DNA from: Haliotis asinina
Lineage: Eukaryota; Mollusca; Gastropoda; Lepetellida; Haliotidae
Direction: 5' to 3'
Length of the DNA: 64,000 nucleotides
Assembly (NCBI RefSeq): GCF_037392515.1
Contig: NC_090282.1
Coordinates: 56,258,843-56,322,842 of the forward strand
The first letter of the stretch is position 1. The number at the start of each line of letters is the position of its first letter. The notes beneath the pieces are model-generated. The model worked only from the letters and a program-made list of their open reading frames with translations, did not search any database and was not told the DNA's origin. The position numbers and the translations under genes were made by a program. Of the stretch, positions 12,301 to 22,300 are shown piece by piece.

Positions 12301-14029
12301 ATTACACATTAAGAGTTGAGTTGGGTGCTACGGCACATCAGCAATACTCAAGCCATACATTGACGAGGTCAAGCCTGAAGTCATACACTTTTAAAATACA
12401 AAGTCCAAAAAGAGTTATTTTTCTTTGTTTGTTTTTTGTTGGGTTTATTTTTTTTTTTTTCTGAGGGGGGAGTTGTGTTTGTTTGTTTGGGTTTTTTGCT
12501 TTTTGTAATGTTTGGGGGTTTTTTTTTGTGTGTTTTGTTGGGGTTTTTTTGTGTGTGTTTTTCAAAAAAACAAAGAAACATATATGTTCATTACATTATA
12601 ATCACTTACAAACAGGAAGCAACAAATTTAAAAACAAACAATCTGCCATTCACATAACATACTAGTAGTTACAATTCATGGTACAGATCGATTTCCCTCA
12701 GGTAGCTAACAATTATATGTCCGCTGACTCGGGAAAACAGGACTTTCTGATTTACCGCCTCTCCTTGCAATTGACAAGTTACACAGTCAAGCAAAATATT
12801 TTGATGGCGAACGCTTCATCGCGAGTGATACACATAAGGAGTCCACCTCCATCAGTTTTTAGGAGGCAGTCATGGGTAAACCGACAATCGTCGTAAACTT
12901 ACATTATCACAACTTGACTGACAACCAAAGTAGGTATACCGAATTGTTGACTGCAATTCGTGAAGCTTATTTCTTCCTGCTTAGATGTCCCACCTTTTTG
13001 CATAAGATCCCGACTATGCCTTTTGAAAGTGGGTTTGAAGTTACTGTTCGGGATCAACAGTGGGGATACGGGCTTGCCAAGGGCTGTTTTTGCCGACGTG
13101 ACCCGACAACTAGCAGAGGACGATGTCACATTAGCCCGTAGAAATATCGTTGTAAAGTTCTAAACTGTTTATGATGATAGTGTGACCTGAACTAACATTT
13201 TGAAGTGTTCGGTGGCAAGAAAAGATAAATCTGTAATGAAGGTTTTGCAGTGGTTCTGTTGTTTAATATAAGACAAGGCCTGGAACGTAGCTTTAGTCTA
13301 AGCTGTGAAAATGAAACTGTTGACTGAAATTCTGGAGGAGCCATTCTTGAATCCAATGACTGTAGCAGTGACAACTTGGCCATCATCCTTGGATCCGTCT
13401 GTGAAAATGGATCTATGGATGTAATGCTGGAACGCTAAAGGATTTGTTTCTGACATGTTGAGTTTGATGAGGGTAAGATCGACTTGTGCAAGTCAGGGTG
13501 GCGAAGACAGAAGTCGGTAAGGTGCTATGATGCTGAGATCAATTTTAGCTGCAAATATGTGTGTTTGAATTTTTATTCCAAGACGTTTTCATAGAGAGGG
13601 TTGAAATCAATTGTATGCTGAATTAGAATGATTTGAACGTATTGATATAGGTACAGAACCGCTATAATAGAGAGGGGGGAAAGTGTGTTCCTGCAGGATG
13701 TTGGTAACAGTTGAGCCATAACAAAAGTATAATAATCTTCTCAATAACGACAACAACACACCATTCATGGTGAGACTCTGACCTGTAATGTTGTCTCCTG
13801 CTGTCAACATGTTCAAAGCATCCTGGTCTGTGTTGATATCCACCACGTCACAGTTTTCTGTAATCATTTTAACATCAGCGCCCACTGTCTCTCGGAAAAT
13901 AAGGCGTCCCATTTTCTGATTTCCTTTACTATCGTCAGTGTCACCATGTTCTTGTTTCCTGTCGTTACTACTGTTAGCAGATGGTTCTGGCGGTATATCG
14001 ATTATAAATTCTTCATCAGAAGACTCCAT
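3331..14029 (-). CDS. gene 1: vWA, MIB/HERC2 x2, WWE protein
   Basis: Spliced gene, 21 coding exons, 3255 nt, 1084 residues. Exons: 14029-13783, 11670-11181, 11030-10975, 10502-9851, 9427-9342, 9167-9072, 8863-8744, 8645-8523, 8401-8327, 7977-7856, 7339-7235, 6485-6390, 5861-5739, 5558-5330, 5117-4971, 4863-4772, 4678-4605, 4406-4327, 4124-3974, 3518-3445, 3347-3331. All junctions are GT-AG and in phase. Domains: unrecognised module about 42-82, second unrecognised module about 83-210, coiled coil about 265-310, Pro-Gln repeat about 484-498, vWA about 552-756 with DTSSS and ITDG, MIB/HERC2 about 840-915 and 916-978, WWE about 1010-1079. The ATG at 14029 has A at -3 and G at +4; an in-frame ATG at 14077 has poor context. 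The exact first exon is the least certain part. Inferred: intracellular adaptor linked to ubiquitin or ADP-ribose signalling; no RING or HECT seen. Confidence 0.85.
3445..4124 (-). other. gene 1 exons encoding the WWE domain
   Basis: Exon 4124-3974 reads WVWYWKDERKQWQKY followed by a short helix-like stretch ending ...LEDQY, and exon 3518-3445 continues SYRVLFKDMFEKDL. The spaced tryptophans, W-x-x-Y and final beta strand ending in F-K-x-M fit the WWE fold, known in other proteins to bind ADP-ribose units or act in ubiquitin ligases. The 74-nt second exon has the same length as its counterpart in gene 2 (38499-38426, SYRIYFKSMQEKSL). The last coding exon (3347-3331) adds only a few residues, CADEK, then TGA. 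Confidence 0.8.
3635..3785. repeat. TG-rich simple-sequence tract
   Basis: Imperfect (TG)n/(TATG)n-rich stretch within intron 20 of gene 1; no coding signal. Confidence 0.6.
4605..5558 (-). other. gene 1 exons encoding two MIB/HERC2 domains
   Basis: First domain: GTRVTRGPDWNWGNQDTEGP (exon 5558-5330) joined to VQWDNGTFNQYRYGLDGQYD (exon 5117-4971). Second: CEVTR plus GPDWKDDYGCQDGGPG (exon 4863-4772) and VRWKQ...YRYGADGKLDL (exon 4678-4605). The RGPDW, W-G-x-Q-D, V-x-W-D-N-G and YRxGxxGxYDL signatures are those of MIB/HERC2 domains, found in mind-bomb and HERC2 ubiquitin ligases. The second copy has lost the DNG turn. Confidence 0.88.
7566..7861. mobile_element. abalone SINE-like repeat with target-site duplication
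   Basis: Full-length copy of the CCCGTGAAGG...CTCACTCACTC repeat (about 7579-7848) inside intron 10 of gene 1. It is flanked by the direct repeat CTCCCTTACGTTGTC at about 7564-7578 and 7847-7861. The right copy spans the exon 10/intron 10 border (exon begins at 7856), so the duplication copied the 5' splice site. Repeats of this length fit LINE-driven insertion. Other copies with the same core are at 10600, 28848, 37283, 41590, 47522, 49965 and 63455. Confidence 0.88.
8047..8140. repeat. about 30-bp short tandem repeat, 3 copies
   Basis: Three imperfect copies of an ACATCTATAAACTAGTCACG unit, each carrying GTCACGT; intron 9 of gene 1. Confidence 0.7.
9342..9427 (-). repeat. coding hexanucleotide repeat, (Pro-Gln)7
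   Basis: Exon 5 of gene 1 is mostly (CAACCA)n on the minus strand. Splice phase (one base in, one base out) fixes the frame as alternating Gln-Pro, seven pairs, flanked by R and HRPSQVPRHQR. Because the unit is six bases, length change does not alter the frame. Confidence 0.75.
9851..10502 (-). other. gene 1 coiled-coil and acidic linker exon
   Basis: 652-nt exon. The N-terminal third reads DTETERKFEDIEENLKTQRS and continues with charged heptad-like sequence, predicted coiled coil; the remainder is Ser/Glu/Gln-rich and probably disordered. The matching exon in gene 3 (61171-61608) also begins with a coil containing EHEMSEQRRIIEAHAREQRE. A small extra open stretch at about 9640-9678 was considered as an exon but the phase works better without it. 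Confidence 0.78.
10600..10862. mobile_element. abalone SINE-like repeat copy
   Basis: Begins GTGAGTGAGTTTAGTTTTAC and runs through the ...GATCAACAGCAGGAGCATCG and GACAAGCATAG cores to ACCCCGAACCTTCATGAG. It lies in opposite orientation to the copy at 7579, in intron 3 of gene 1. No clear target duplication was found. Confidence 0.85.
11181..11670 (-). other. gene 1 second N-terminal module exon
   Basis: 490-nt exon, phase 1 in and 2 out, as in gene 2 (52125-51705) and gene 3 (60335-60809). Contains NYKRLRELTEKIHSNYRARV, then FGFGLAHESTVSLDEIGSVI and a strand SLELSLDLS, followed by an acidic Ser/Thr-rich tail. I do not recognise the family. The helix, strand ending in His, helix, strand plan recalls TRADD-N-like domains; this is a guess. 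Confidence 0.6.
11690..12870. other. gene 1 intron 1, with a T/G-only tract
   Basis: No exon seen. Within it, about 12417-12560 is almost entirely T and G (runs of 5-9 T and GGGGGG, GGGGG, GGGG), a strongly strand-asymmetric low-complexity block. Confidence 0.6.
12872..13163 (+). other. unassigned coding-like fragment
   Basis: An ATG-initiated 89-codon frame on the plus strand has protein-like composition (MGKPTIVVNLHYHNLTDNQS at its start). I do not recognise the protein. It is opposite in orientation to gene 1 and sits beside a LINE remnant in intron 1, so a degraded mobile-element fragment is the likeliest explanation. Confidence 0.3.
13192..13560 (-). mobile_element. LINE remnant, RNase H region
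   Basis: Minus strand encodes SIFTDGSKDDGQVVTATVIG preceded by a segment reading IIAPYRLLSSPP and SETNPLAFQHY. IFTDGSK is the first catalytic block of RNase H domains at the 3' end of some non-LTR retrotransposons. Stops interrupt the frame (for example after the ...NSFIFTA stretch near 13310), so it is dead. Lies in intron 1 of gene 1. Confidence 0.75.
13783..14029 (-). other. gene 1 first coding exon: N-terminal module
   Basis: Encodes MESSDEEFIIDIPPEPSANS, an acidic linker, and then MGRLIFRETVGADVKMITEN with CDVVDINTDQDALNMLTAGD. The second part aligns with gene 2 (NIHFRKEVEGKL...TIVDIRIDDQAMDRLASG) and gene 3 (ELHFREIRNGV...VVVDIACNQDMVEMLDKD). All three exons end in phase 1 with a G before the donor. 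Confidence 0.7.
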
Positions 14030-14771
14030 TGTGAGGGTGCGCTGCCTTTCTTGTGTGGCTAGTTGCCTCTCTCTCATGAAGCCGTATGGGCCACGTACTG
14101 CTGTCTGGTGGTGGACGTACAGTGGATGATGTAATGGTATTATCACTTTCAGAATGATCAGACGTTTCACATCAGAGTTTAGATGATGGAAAGTTTCACA
14201 CTGAAAATACTTTTATACTTCTAAGCATACTCACAAACCTACTAGGATATCAAGTAGATAGGGCTTTCACTATGTCACCCGTTCATTCTGCAACGTACAT
14301 GCAGCTACACGGGAAGTAGCCTATTTTAATGCTCTAGTCATACCGAAAGTGTAATCCCAGGAAACTACATGGGAATCCCCCAGCTGAAAATAGACGGGCT
14401 GAGTGTGGCCTTTCTGACACGTGATATGTTAGCTTTCATGTCGGTCGAGGTGACTCAAAGCAACTCATTATGACCTGATATTGTAGCTGAGAGACCTAAC
14501 GCTCGGAGAGACATAAGCATGCTTATTATTGTATTAGGAGGAGGTAAAGCTAGGGTCTGTTTCCTTCCCAACTCTTACAAAATATAACATGTAGTATTCA
14601 AACAATTATTCCCATTTAAATTCTGTTTGACTACTAAGACAGAAGACTAAATTTTATGCATAGAAACAAACCTTGCCTTTTAGACACACGGTTACATGTT
14701 TATGGACACATGGTGTGCTGTAAATTCAGAACGAATGAATGCTTCTCGGGTTATTCATTTTCTCGTGCATT

Positions 14772-15175
14772 TCGTGTGGATATATATGACATGCAAGTGT
14801 ATCTGAGGGTTAACGAGGAACCAGCATGCTGAACTGTCAGTGGATATATAAGATGTGCATGTCTGTGTGAGGGTTAAAGAGGAAACTGCATGCTGAACTG
14901 TCAGTGGATATATAAGATGTGCATGTGGGTCTGAGGGTTAAAGAGGAAACTGCATGCTGAACTGTCAGTGTATATATAAGATGTGCATGTGTATATGAGG
15001 GTTAAAGAGGAAACTGCATGCTGAACTGTCAGTGGATATATAAGATGTGCATGTGTGTCTAAGGGTTAACGAGGAACCAGCATGCTGAACTGTCAGTGGA
15101 TATATAAGATGTGCATGTGTATATGAGGGTTGAAGGGGAACCAGCATGCTGAACTGTCAGTGGATACAGTATACA
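14772..15175. repeat. 64-bp satellite, about 6 copies
   Basis: GCATGCTGAACTGTCAGTGG recurs at 14824, 14888, 14952, 15016, 15080 and 15144, exactly 64 bp apart, with a variable GTGTGTCTGAGGGTTAA part. It lies upstream of gene 1. Confidence 0.96.
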
Positions 15176-15362
15176 GACCCACCATGCTCAGGGGTAGAAC
15201 TGGTCTTGAGCAACACATGCCGGTCATAAGTGGAGACTAACAGGATCGGCTGGCCACAGGTCATCGTATACAATTGCGTAGGTCATGATGTTGATCACTG
15301 GATTGTCTGGTCCAAACTAGATCATTTACAGATAGCCAACATGTAGTTGTAATATTGCTGTT
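15176..15362. mobile_element. degraded abalone SINE-like repeat
   Basis: Diverged copy with GGGGTAGAACTGGTCTTGAG, GGAGACTAACAGGATCGG and TGTTGATCACTGGATTGTC blocks, abutting the 64-bp satellite. Confidence 0.75.
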
Positions 15363-15699
15363 CCTGCACAATTTGGCACAAAGATATCTTTGGCACGATT
15401 ATCATAAGTACTGCCAAGTACTTCACTGTGTGACATTGTACTCATCCAACATACCATAATTGTCACGTAGAAAATAATTAACAAATCAGAAAGCTTTAAA
15501 CAAATTGCATCAGCAATTTTCCTAAATATTTCTTTGACAATCTTGATCCAAGTGTAGTTACAGAATTATTTCTAGAACATTTCCTAACTAGAGGAGTTTG
15601 TAAGTGCCACCTGAAACAGAAGCAGCTCTTTCAACTTAAAATCTGAGCTCTTACAGCTGACAAATGGGAACGAGCATGTTTCACTAGAAAACAAGTCAA

Positions 15700-18600
15700 A
15701 GAACACATACTTCAAAAAGATAGGATTTTATTCTTGAATGTATGAACACAGACATGGGCCATTTCATATACATGAATTATTACTGTGGGCATACACTTTG
15801 TGATCTTGTTCAGATGAGTCGACTTGACACAGTATTTGAATTAAGCAAAATCATACAATATAATCTGTCAAGCCTTGGTAAACAATAGAATTACATAAAG
15901 ATTCTTAGTACCTCAAAATTGTTTGCTCTTTTCACTCACAAAAACATTAAAATGAATAAGGCTGCACATGTTGTTGGAGTCACTTTTTGTCAAGTTTGCT
16001 ATTTAACATTTTAAGAGATCTGAGGCAACGGAACATAATAAGAAAGGTAACAAGGGACACTGCACAATCAAACGCATTACAAAAGTGAACTGACACAAGT
16101 CATCATAATCTGAGCTACAACATCACTCGCAAGCCAATATGTAAATTGAAATAGAAGTTTAAGGTGAGAAAGTCTACACTGCTCTGAGGACCAAACACAA
16201 TGAAGCATGCAAAATCATTAACATAATGCAATAATACACACAAAGTGTGGGATGTACATGTACACAGATATAAGAAGTGCAAAGTCATCTACAACTGACT
16301 CAAGCAGAAATATTGGGAGGCATAAACCATGTTCTTGGGAGGCATAAACCATGTTCTTGGGAATGACCACAAAATGTTGAAGATGTCTTCCTCTGTTTTA
16401 TCAAATATCAAAATCCTGGGTATAGTCTAAAAGAAAAGAAATCATGAAGACATATCACAGAAAAGAACTTAAACTGAATGTTGACAAATGATGTCTTAAT
16501 GGGTATTGTGTTTATAGATAGGATGCACTTTCCGTGTACAAAGGAAGATTGGATTGGGTTTGGTTTTTTTGACAAAGGATTTAAAAAAATGCACAACCAC
16601 CTGATTGATTTTGTTTTTTATATCTATAAAATGACAAACATATTCCTACCACATATCATGGTGAGGGTACAAAATGGGTTTTAGCATACTGCATTCATAT
16701 GAAGAATCAATTCTGAGTCTCCTGGGTGATGAGCTAATGCCTGAACCAGAAGGCAACTTTCCTGTCCCAGTTAATACAGACCAGCACATATCCTTAGTCA
16801 TATTGGTTAAAGGATACACAGTAATCTAATGATGTTACCCTTGCATAAGGATAAAAATTGTCCAGCTGCCAAAGGCTTTGAATCAAGCGAATTTTAACTA
16901 ATGCACTGAAAAACATTGTCGTTCCGAAGTTCCTATCATCATTTACTTTTCACATCATCACAGACCTACTCTTCCATTGCAATTTAGTATTATCAACATA
17001 AGCCATGAAAAGAACCGACTATGTGATGTGACTGTAGCATACTGTCAGGTCCAAAATAATGTTTCTATGGAAGCTGAATCCATTTAGTTTTAAGGAAACA
17101 TGTACAAAGAAATGACATCACCCCCAAGAGTTGAATGACCAGCAACATTCCCACAGAGCAGTCTGTAGCAAACTATTTATAATATATGTAATACAATAAT
17201 TTGCAGGCAGAAATATTCAGACAAATGGCCTATTCACAGTCTGACCAAGAGAAAACCTCACCAATGTGAACTTGTGATAGTTGTCTTTTGTGTATTGAGA
17301 GACACAAGACTACTATAAAATAGGGAAGCTGTGTCCAACCATATGAAAGCATTTCCAGGTTTGCAATACTGTCATTCTGAACATTTTTTGGCAATATACA
17401 TCCCAACATAGCATCATAAATGACTCTTCCTGAAGATGACAAAAAACATATGACAGTCACATTGTAGCATATTACAAACAAAACAAAACAGTTCTTTAAT
17501 TCATGTAAAACCAATCTCACAATTAATATACTACCTGGCAAAATATGACTCATTTTCACAACAGAAAAAAAAACAGACCAGGAAACAGACCAGACATACA
17601 CAAGATAAATAGTAACAGTTTCAGGCTTATGTATGCTGGCACCTTAAGCATGACATCTACACACATCTCTGAAGTTGGATAACAAACTTGTTACACTGTG
17701 ACACCAATTTCAAGTTCCAATAGAACAATATCTCATACTGCACACACAAATTTTAAGAATGGTCAAATATCATTGAATGGAATTGGCAAACCTTTGATAC
17801 AAGCTGATTCAGACCAACAACAGTATAGAAGTGTCAGGATACAAGAAGATGTACGAGTGGAGTATGGGCAAAGTGCACCAATCATCAGATCAAGACCAGG
17901 TCATACATCAACATGGGGACATGTCCTAAACACTTAATGCTATCAAATATGACACACAGTACACACTTTGGGTCTCTCAAGCTGTGTTGACTGGATACCA
18001 CCTAAAGGAAGCTAGACATTTTCAAGAGCCATATTCAGTAGTAATCTCTCGCAAAATGTCAACAAATTCCTGTCTTGCATACATCACTCAATACAAGTGT
18101 ATTTACTAATAGACAAACAATTAATACATTATCATAATTTCACTGACTAACAATTGATGTCATGTTCAGTGAAAACATTATCCTGCCACAGGGACCAAAT
18201 CCTTTGTACAGTAGCACTGCCTTCCTACGAGGGGCAAGACTGGTGATCCTGAAAATTACTATGGGCTTTAGTATACGCAAGCTGGCTGCCTCATGAAAAT
18301 TTAGCCATGTACCTAGCTTGTTCAAAGTACCATCATACTTGGCATGTCTGCAAGACAGCACAGCATACAGTTCATCACATACTGAGTGAAAACAATGAAA
18401 ACGACATAACTGAAATCAATTACTGCAACAATGACAAGCAGTATCTTACATGTGGTCAGTACTGTGTTTCTACTGGTATCGCATGCCAAAACACGTAAGT
18501 ACTTAACATGTTACACTGTGATACAACATGAGATAATACAGTGCATACTGTGTGATGATTACATATATTTCCATTCCACTAAGGTGCTATTGTGCAGGTA

Positions 18601-19391
18601 CATTCAAGTAATGTATCTATTCCTATGAACATTCTCAAAATGACCGAGGTGATTGTTTATTTGCACTTGACATAACCAGTGCTAAAGGTTATGTATTATG
18701 CAGATATTATGACATGATCTAATGACATTGTATTCAAGCATTACAGTAAAACATCTATTATTTACAAAATGTAAACATACTACTTTGGAACATTATTACA
18801 ATGATTATTGGAGTTTAATATGTTTACAATAAAAAAAGATTTACAATTATATACCAAGATTACACAACATAAAATTCTAGAATCTAATTCAGTTGACTTT
18901 GTGTAATCTTTAACAACTTGAATCAAATGAATTATTCTCACTGTGACCTGTTCACTGACTAAATACTGAATTCTTGAGGTAATACCAACAAACACAAGAC
19001 TACAGCTATGACAACACTGGACATTACTTATCCAGCAGTTAAACATTTGGACACTTGGGCTAACAAAAATACCTTACAATGAAACTTATTTCAAAGAGGA
19101 AGTAGATACGGAAAGTAAAAAACCTTAAAAATAACTAGTCCCATATCCAAAATCATGTACAAATTAAACAATTCCCCCAACCAAGCTTTAAAACTGAAGA
19201 GAGATTTAAATATTTGAATAATAACTCCCCAAGATGATGATCACTTAACCATGTTTTCAGTGCAACACTTATGATCATATGGTCAAGGGGAGATAATTAC
19301 TATTTGAAACTTAACTTCTCTGTGCCAGCTTAATCCACTGGTTACTGTATATTCAACTGAGAGAATCCACTCTTTACCATGTAAAACAAAT
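15700..19391 (-). other. probable long 3' UTR of the zinc-finger gene
   Basis: AT-rich, without long open frames, directly downstream of the zinc-finger stop codon. On the minus strand AATAAA occurs at 15727-15732, where a pause in this sequence type would place the transcript end; other AATAAA sites (for example about 18655) are nearer. A 21-bp direct duplication lies at about 16315-16357. The extent is inferred from position only. Confidence 0.4.
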
Positions 19392-22300
19392 TCAGTTTTC
19401 ATAATCATTATCAACTGGTTCCTGCTTCACTTCAACAATAAAATCTTCATCCTTCTCATTATTTTCAGACAGCATATTCTGATCAGGTGAACTAGCACGG
19501 GACAGGCTTTTCTCTGAACCATTTGAGTCTAAAGAGCTTGACATGGTGTGCTGCATCACGGGGGGAACATAGATCCTCTCCTGCAAATTATCTGGTGCCT
19601 CTGTATCAGGACCTTCAGTACTGGATGTGTGGCCAGCGGTCATCTGTAGATCTTGGAGTAAATTGTCTTTGCCAGGTGTCATTTCAGATGTGCTGTAATC
19701 ATTTGAAGAGTCAGGGTCCCACATACTTTCGGTTTTAACGCTGACACTATCTGATCTTGAATCTTCCCCGTCTGTATTCGGTGGTCTGAGAAAATACAAA
19801 TTTTGGGGATCTTTTTCAGGATGGCTTGTTTGGACATGTCTTCTCAAATGTCTGTCAAGAAAATAGAACTTTTCACAGAAGTGACACCTGTAAACACGTC
19901 GCCCCGAGTCATCTTTTTCTTCTTCCACTGCACGGCCATCATTTAATGTGGAAGTAGGCATCAATAAGACATTCATGTCAATATCCATTTCTTCAGGGTG
20001 AGAACTCCTCACATGTCTTCGTAAGTGTTGAGATGTGCCATATGCTTTGTCACAGAAATAACAGCCATAGGGTCTTTCCCCTTTATGCAATTTCATATGC
20101 GCATGTAAAAGTTTGGATGTAGCAAATTCTTCAAGGCAGACAATGCAGCGGAAGTTTTGCTCCCTTTTACCATGGATCTGCATGTGACTTCTCAGATGAG
20201 ATGCCTGCAAGAAAGACTTGCCACAATCTTTGCACATGAATGGTCTGGCCCCAGTGTGACATTTAATATGAGTTGCAAGATGGTATGGTGAGGGACATAT
20301 TTTGCCACAAAAAGGACACTTAAGATCCACAGCAACAGGCCCTTCCCCTGGATTTTCCTGTATATTCTCACTGGTATCTGGCAGTTGTTCATCAGCTTCA
20401 ACAGGTTCCTTCTTTATAACAGGTAGTTCATCCCCAAGCTCTTCAACAGGAGTCATCTCTTCCTCAATAAGTTTTTTCATGCCTGAACCTTTCGATGCTC
20501 GATTTGATATACGGGTCCTTGAAGAAGAAGGGGTTCCTCTTGCCTGGGCTAACAGTTTCCCCGATGGAGTTTTCTTCAGTGGAGAAAATGAAATAGTGCA
20601 ATCCCTTGGATCTGCAGGAATAAATTCTTCTGGACGTCTGTTTGCATTTTCCTCCAACTCTTTCTCTTTCTTCTCATGCATTTTGATATGGTTCTTCAAG
20701 TTGTTACTTTTGATAAAGCCTTTTCCACAAAGATGGCAGACATGAGGCCTCTCACCAGTGTGCAACTTCACATGATTACGGAGGGTTGTAGCAAACTGGA
20801 AAGCCTTGCCACAAATTGTGCATGGAAAGTCTCTCTGTCCAGTGTGTATCTTAATGTGCATGGACACATGTCCTCTTTGTGTGAAGGATTTTCCGCAAAT
20901 TCCACATGTAAATGGCTTTTCTCCTGTATGAATACGTATATGAGCCCTAAGATCAGACTTGCTGTGAAACTTCCGACTACAAAACTCGCATTCATTCTTC
21001 TTTTCCAATGCTGGACGATCATGACACTTTCTCATGTGTGTATCATAGAGGGCACTTTTGCTTCTAAATGTCTCTTTGCAGTACTTGCACTCATACAACC
21101 TCTTGCCATTCTCATCAACTGGAAAGGACTTTGTAGATTCTTCCTCAGCATTGTTACGTGCTGTATTATTACCACCAGCAGCATCTGGTATCAAATCCCC
21201 ATGCAATTTCTTGTGTTTGGAAAGAGTTGCCCTGTGAGAAAATTCAGCACCACAAACCTCACATTTGTAGTTTTCTGGGCTTGTGTTTCCAGAGCATGTA
21301 GTGGTTCTGAGGTGATCATTCAGCATCACCTTAGAGAAGAATACCAGGCCACATGTACTGCAGAGAAACACCTTGTCTTTCTTCCTAACAATAGCTTCAC
21401 ATGTCTTCCTCATATGTTTTGCGAGAGACTGCTTGTGGTGAAAGAGCATTCCACATCCAGTGCAAAACAGATTCAGCTCTTCATTTTTCACTTCAATTTC
21501 TCCTTTACAATATTTCTGTTTGTGGATTTTTAATGAACCTGGAAGTGAATATTTTCGGTTACATTTATCACATTCATACAACTGTGCTTTCTTCTCATTT
21601 ACCTCATCCACAGAAAGTGGAGGATTACTTTCAACTTTCCTCTCGTGTAGCCGTTTGTGTTTGGTCAGAGTGTAAATGTCCCGGAATCCTTTCAAGCACA
21701 CGTCACACTTAAATGGTTCTTCTCCAGTGTGCAGATACCTGTGTTTCTTCAGTGCTCCAGCTCTGGAGAAGGATGAATCACAAAAGTCACATTTAAACCG
21801 CTTGTTTGTTTGATGGACCATCATATGTTTTCGGAGATAATCCCTAGCTTTGAATGCTTTGTTGCACAGGAAACATTCATGTATTTTGTCAACTACATGT
21901 ACACATTTCTTGTGTGTTCGAAGTAAACCCATTTTGACAAATGTCTTACCACACAGATCGCATTCAAAAAGTTTGTTCTCATTGTGGTACTTTCGGTGCA
22001 TGGAGAAAGATGAGTTATCTCTGAATCTTTTGCCACAGAGAAGACAAAGAAATGGCTTTTCCCCTGTGTGTACCCTGGTGTGTCTGTTCAAGTTCATATT
22101 GGAGCTGAATGACTTGTCACAGTAACGACATGCAAAAGGCTTCTCCGAAGAATGCATGGACAAGATGTGAGCTTTAAGCCTGAAGGGTTTGAGGAATCTC
22201 TTGTCACACTGGTCACATTTGTACCTCAGGTCTCCTTTGTGCTTGCGGACATGGTAGTTGAGTGTGCTAGAATGAGCAAAGGACTTAGCACAGATAGGAC

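Noticed and set aside
14772-15175. CRISPR-like spaced repeats
   Set aside because: The 64-bp units are contiguous satellite copies without unique spacers, in a eukaryotic genome; the same applies to the 56-, 53- and 50-bp arrays.
20676-21533. 285-codon frame on the plus strand
   Set aside because: It is the reverse complement of zinc-finger repeats; the periodic codons keep the opposite strand open. No independent start, splice or domain evidence.
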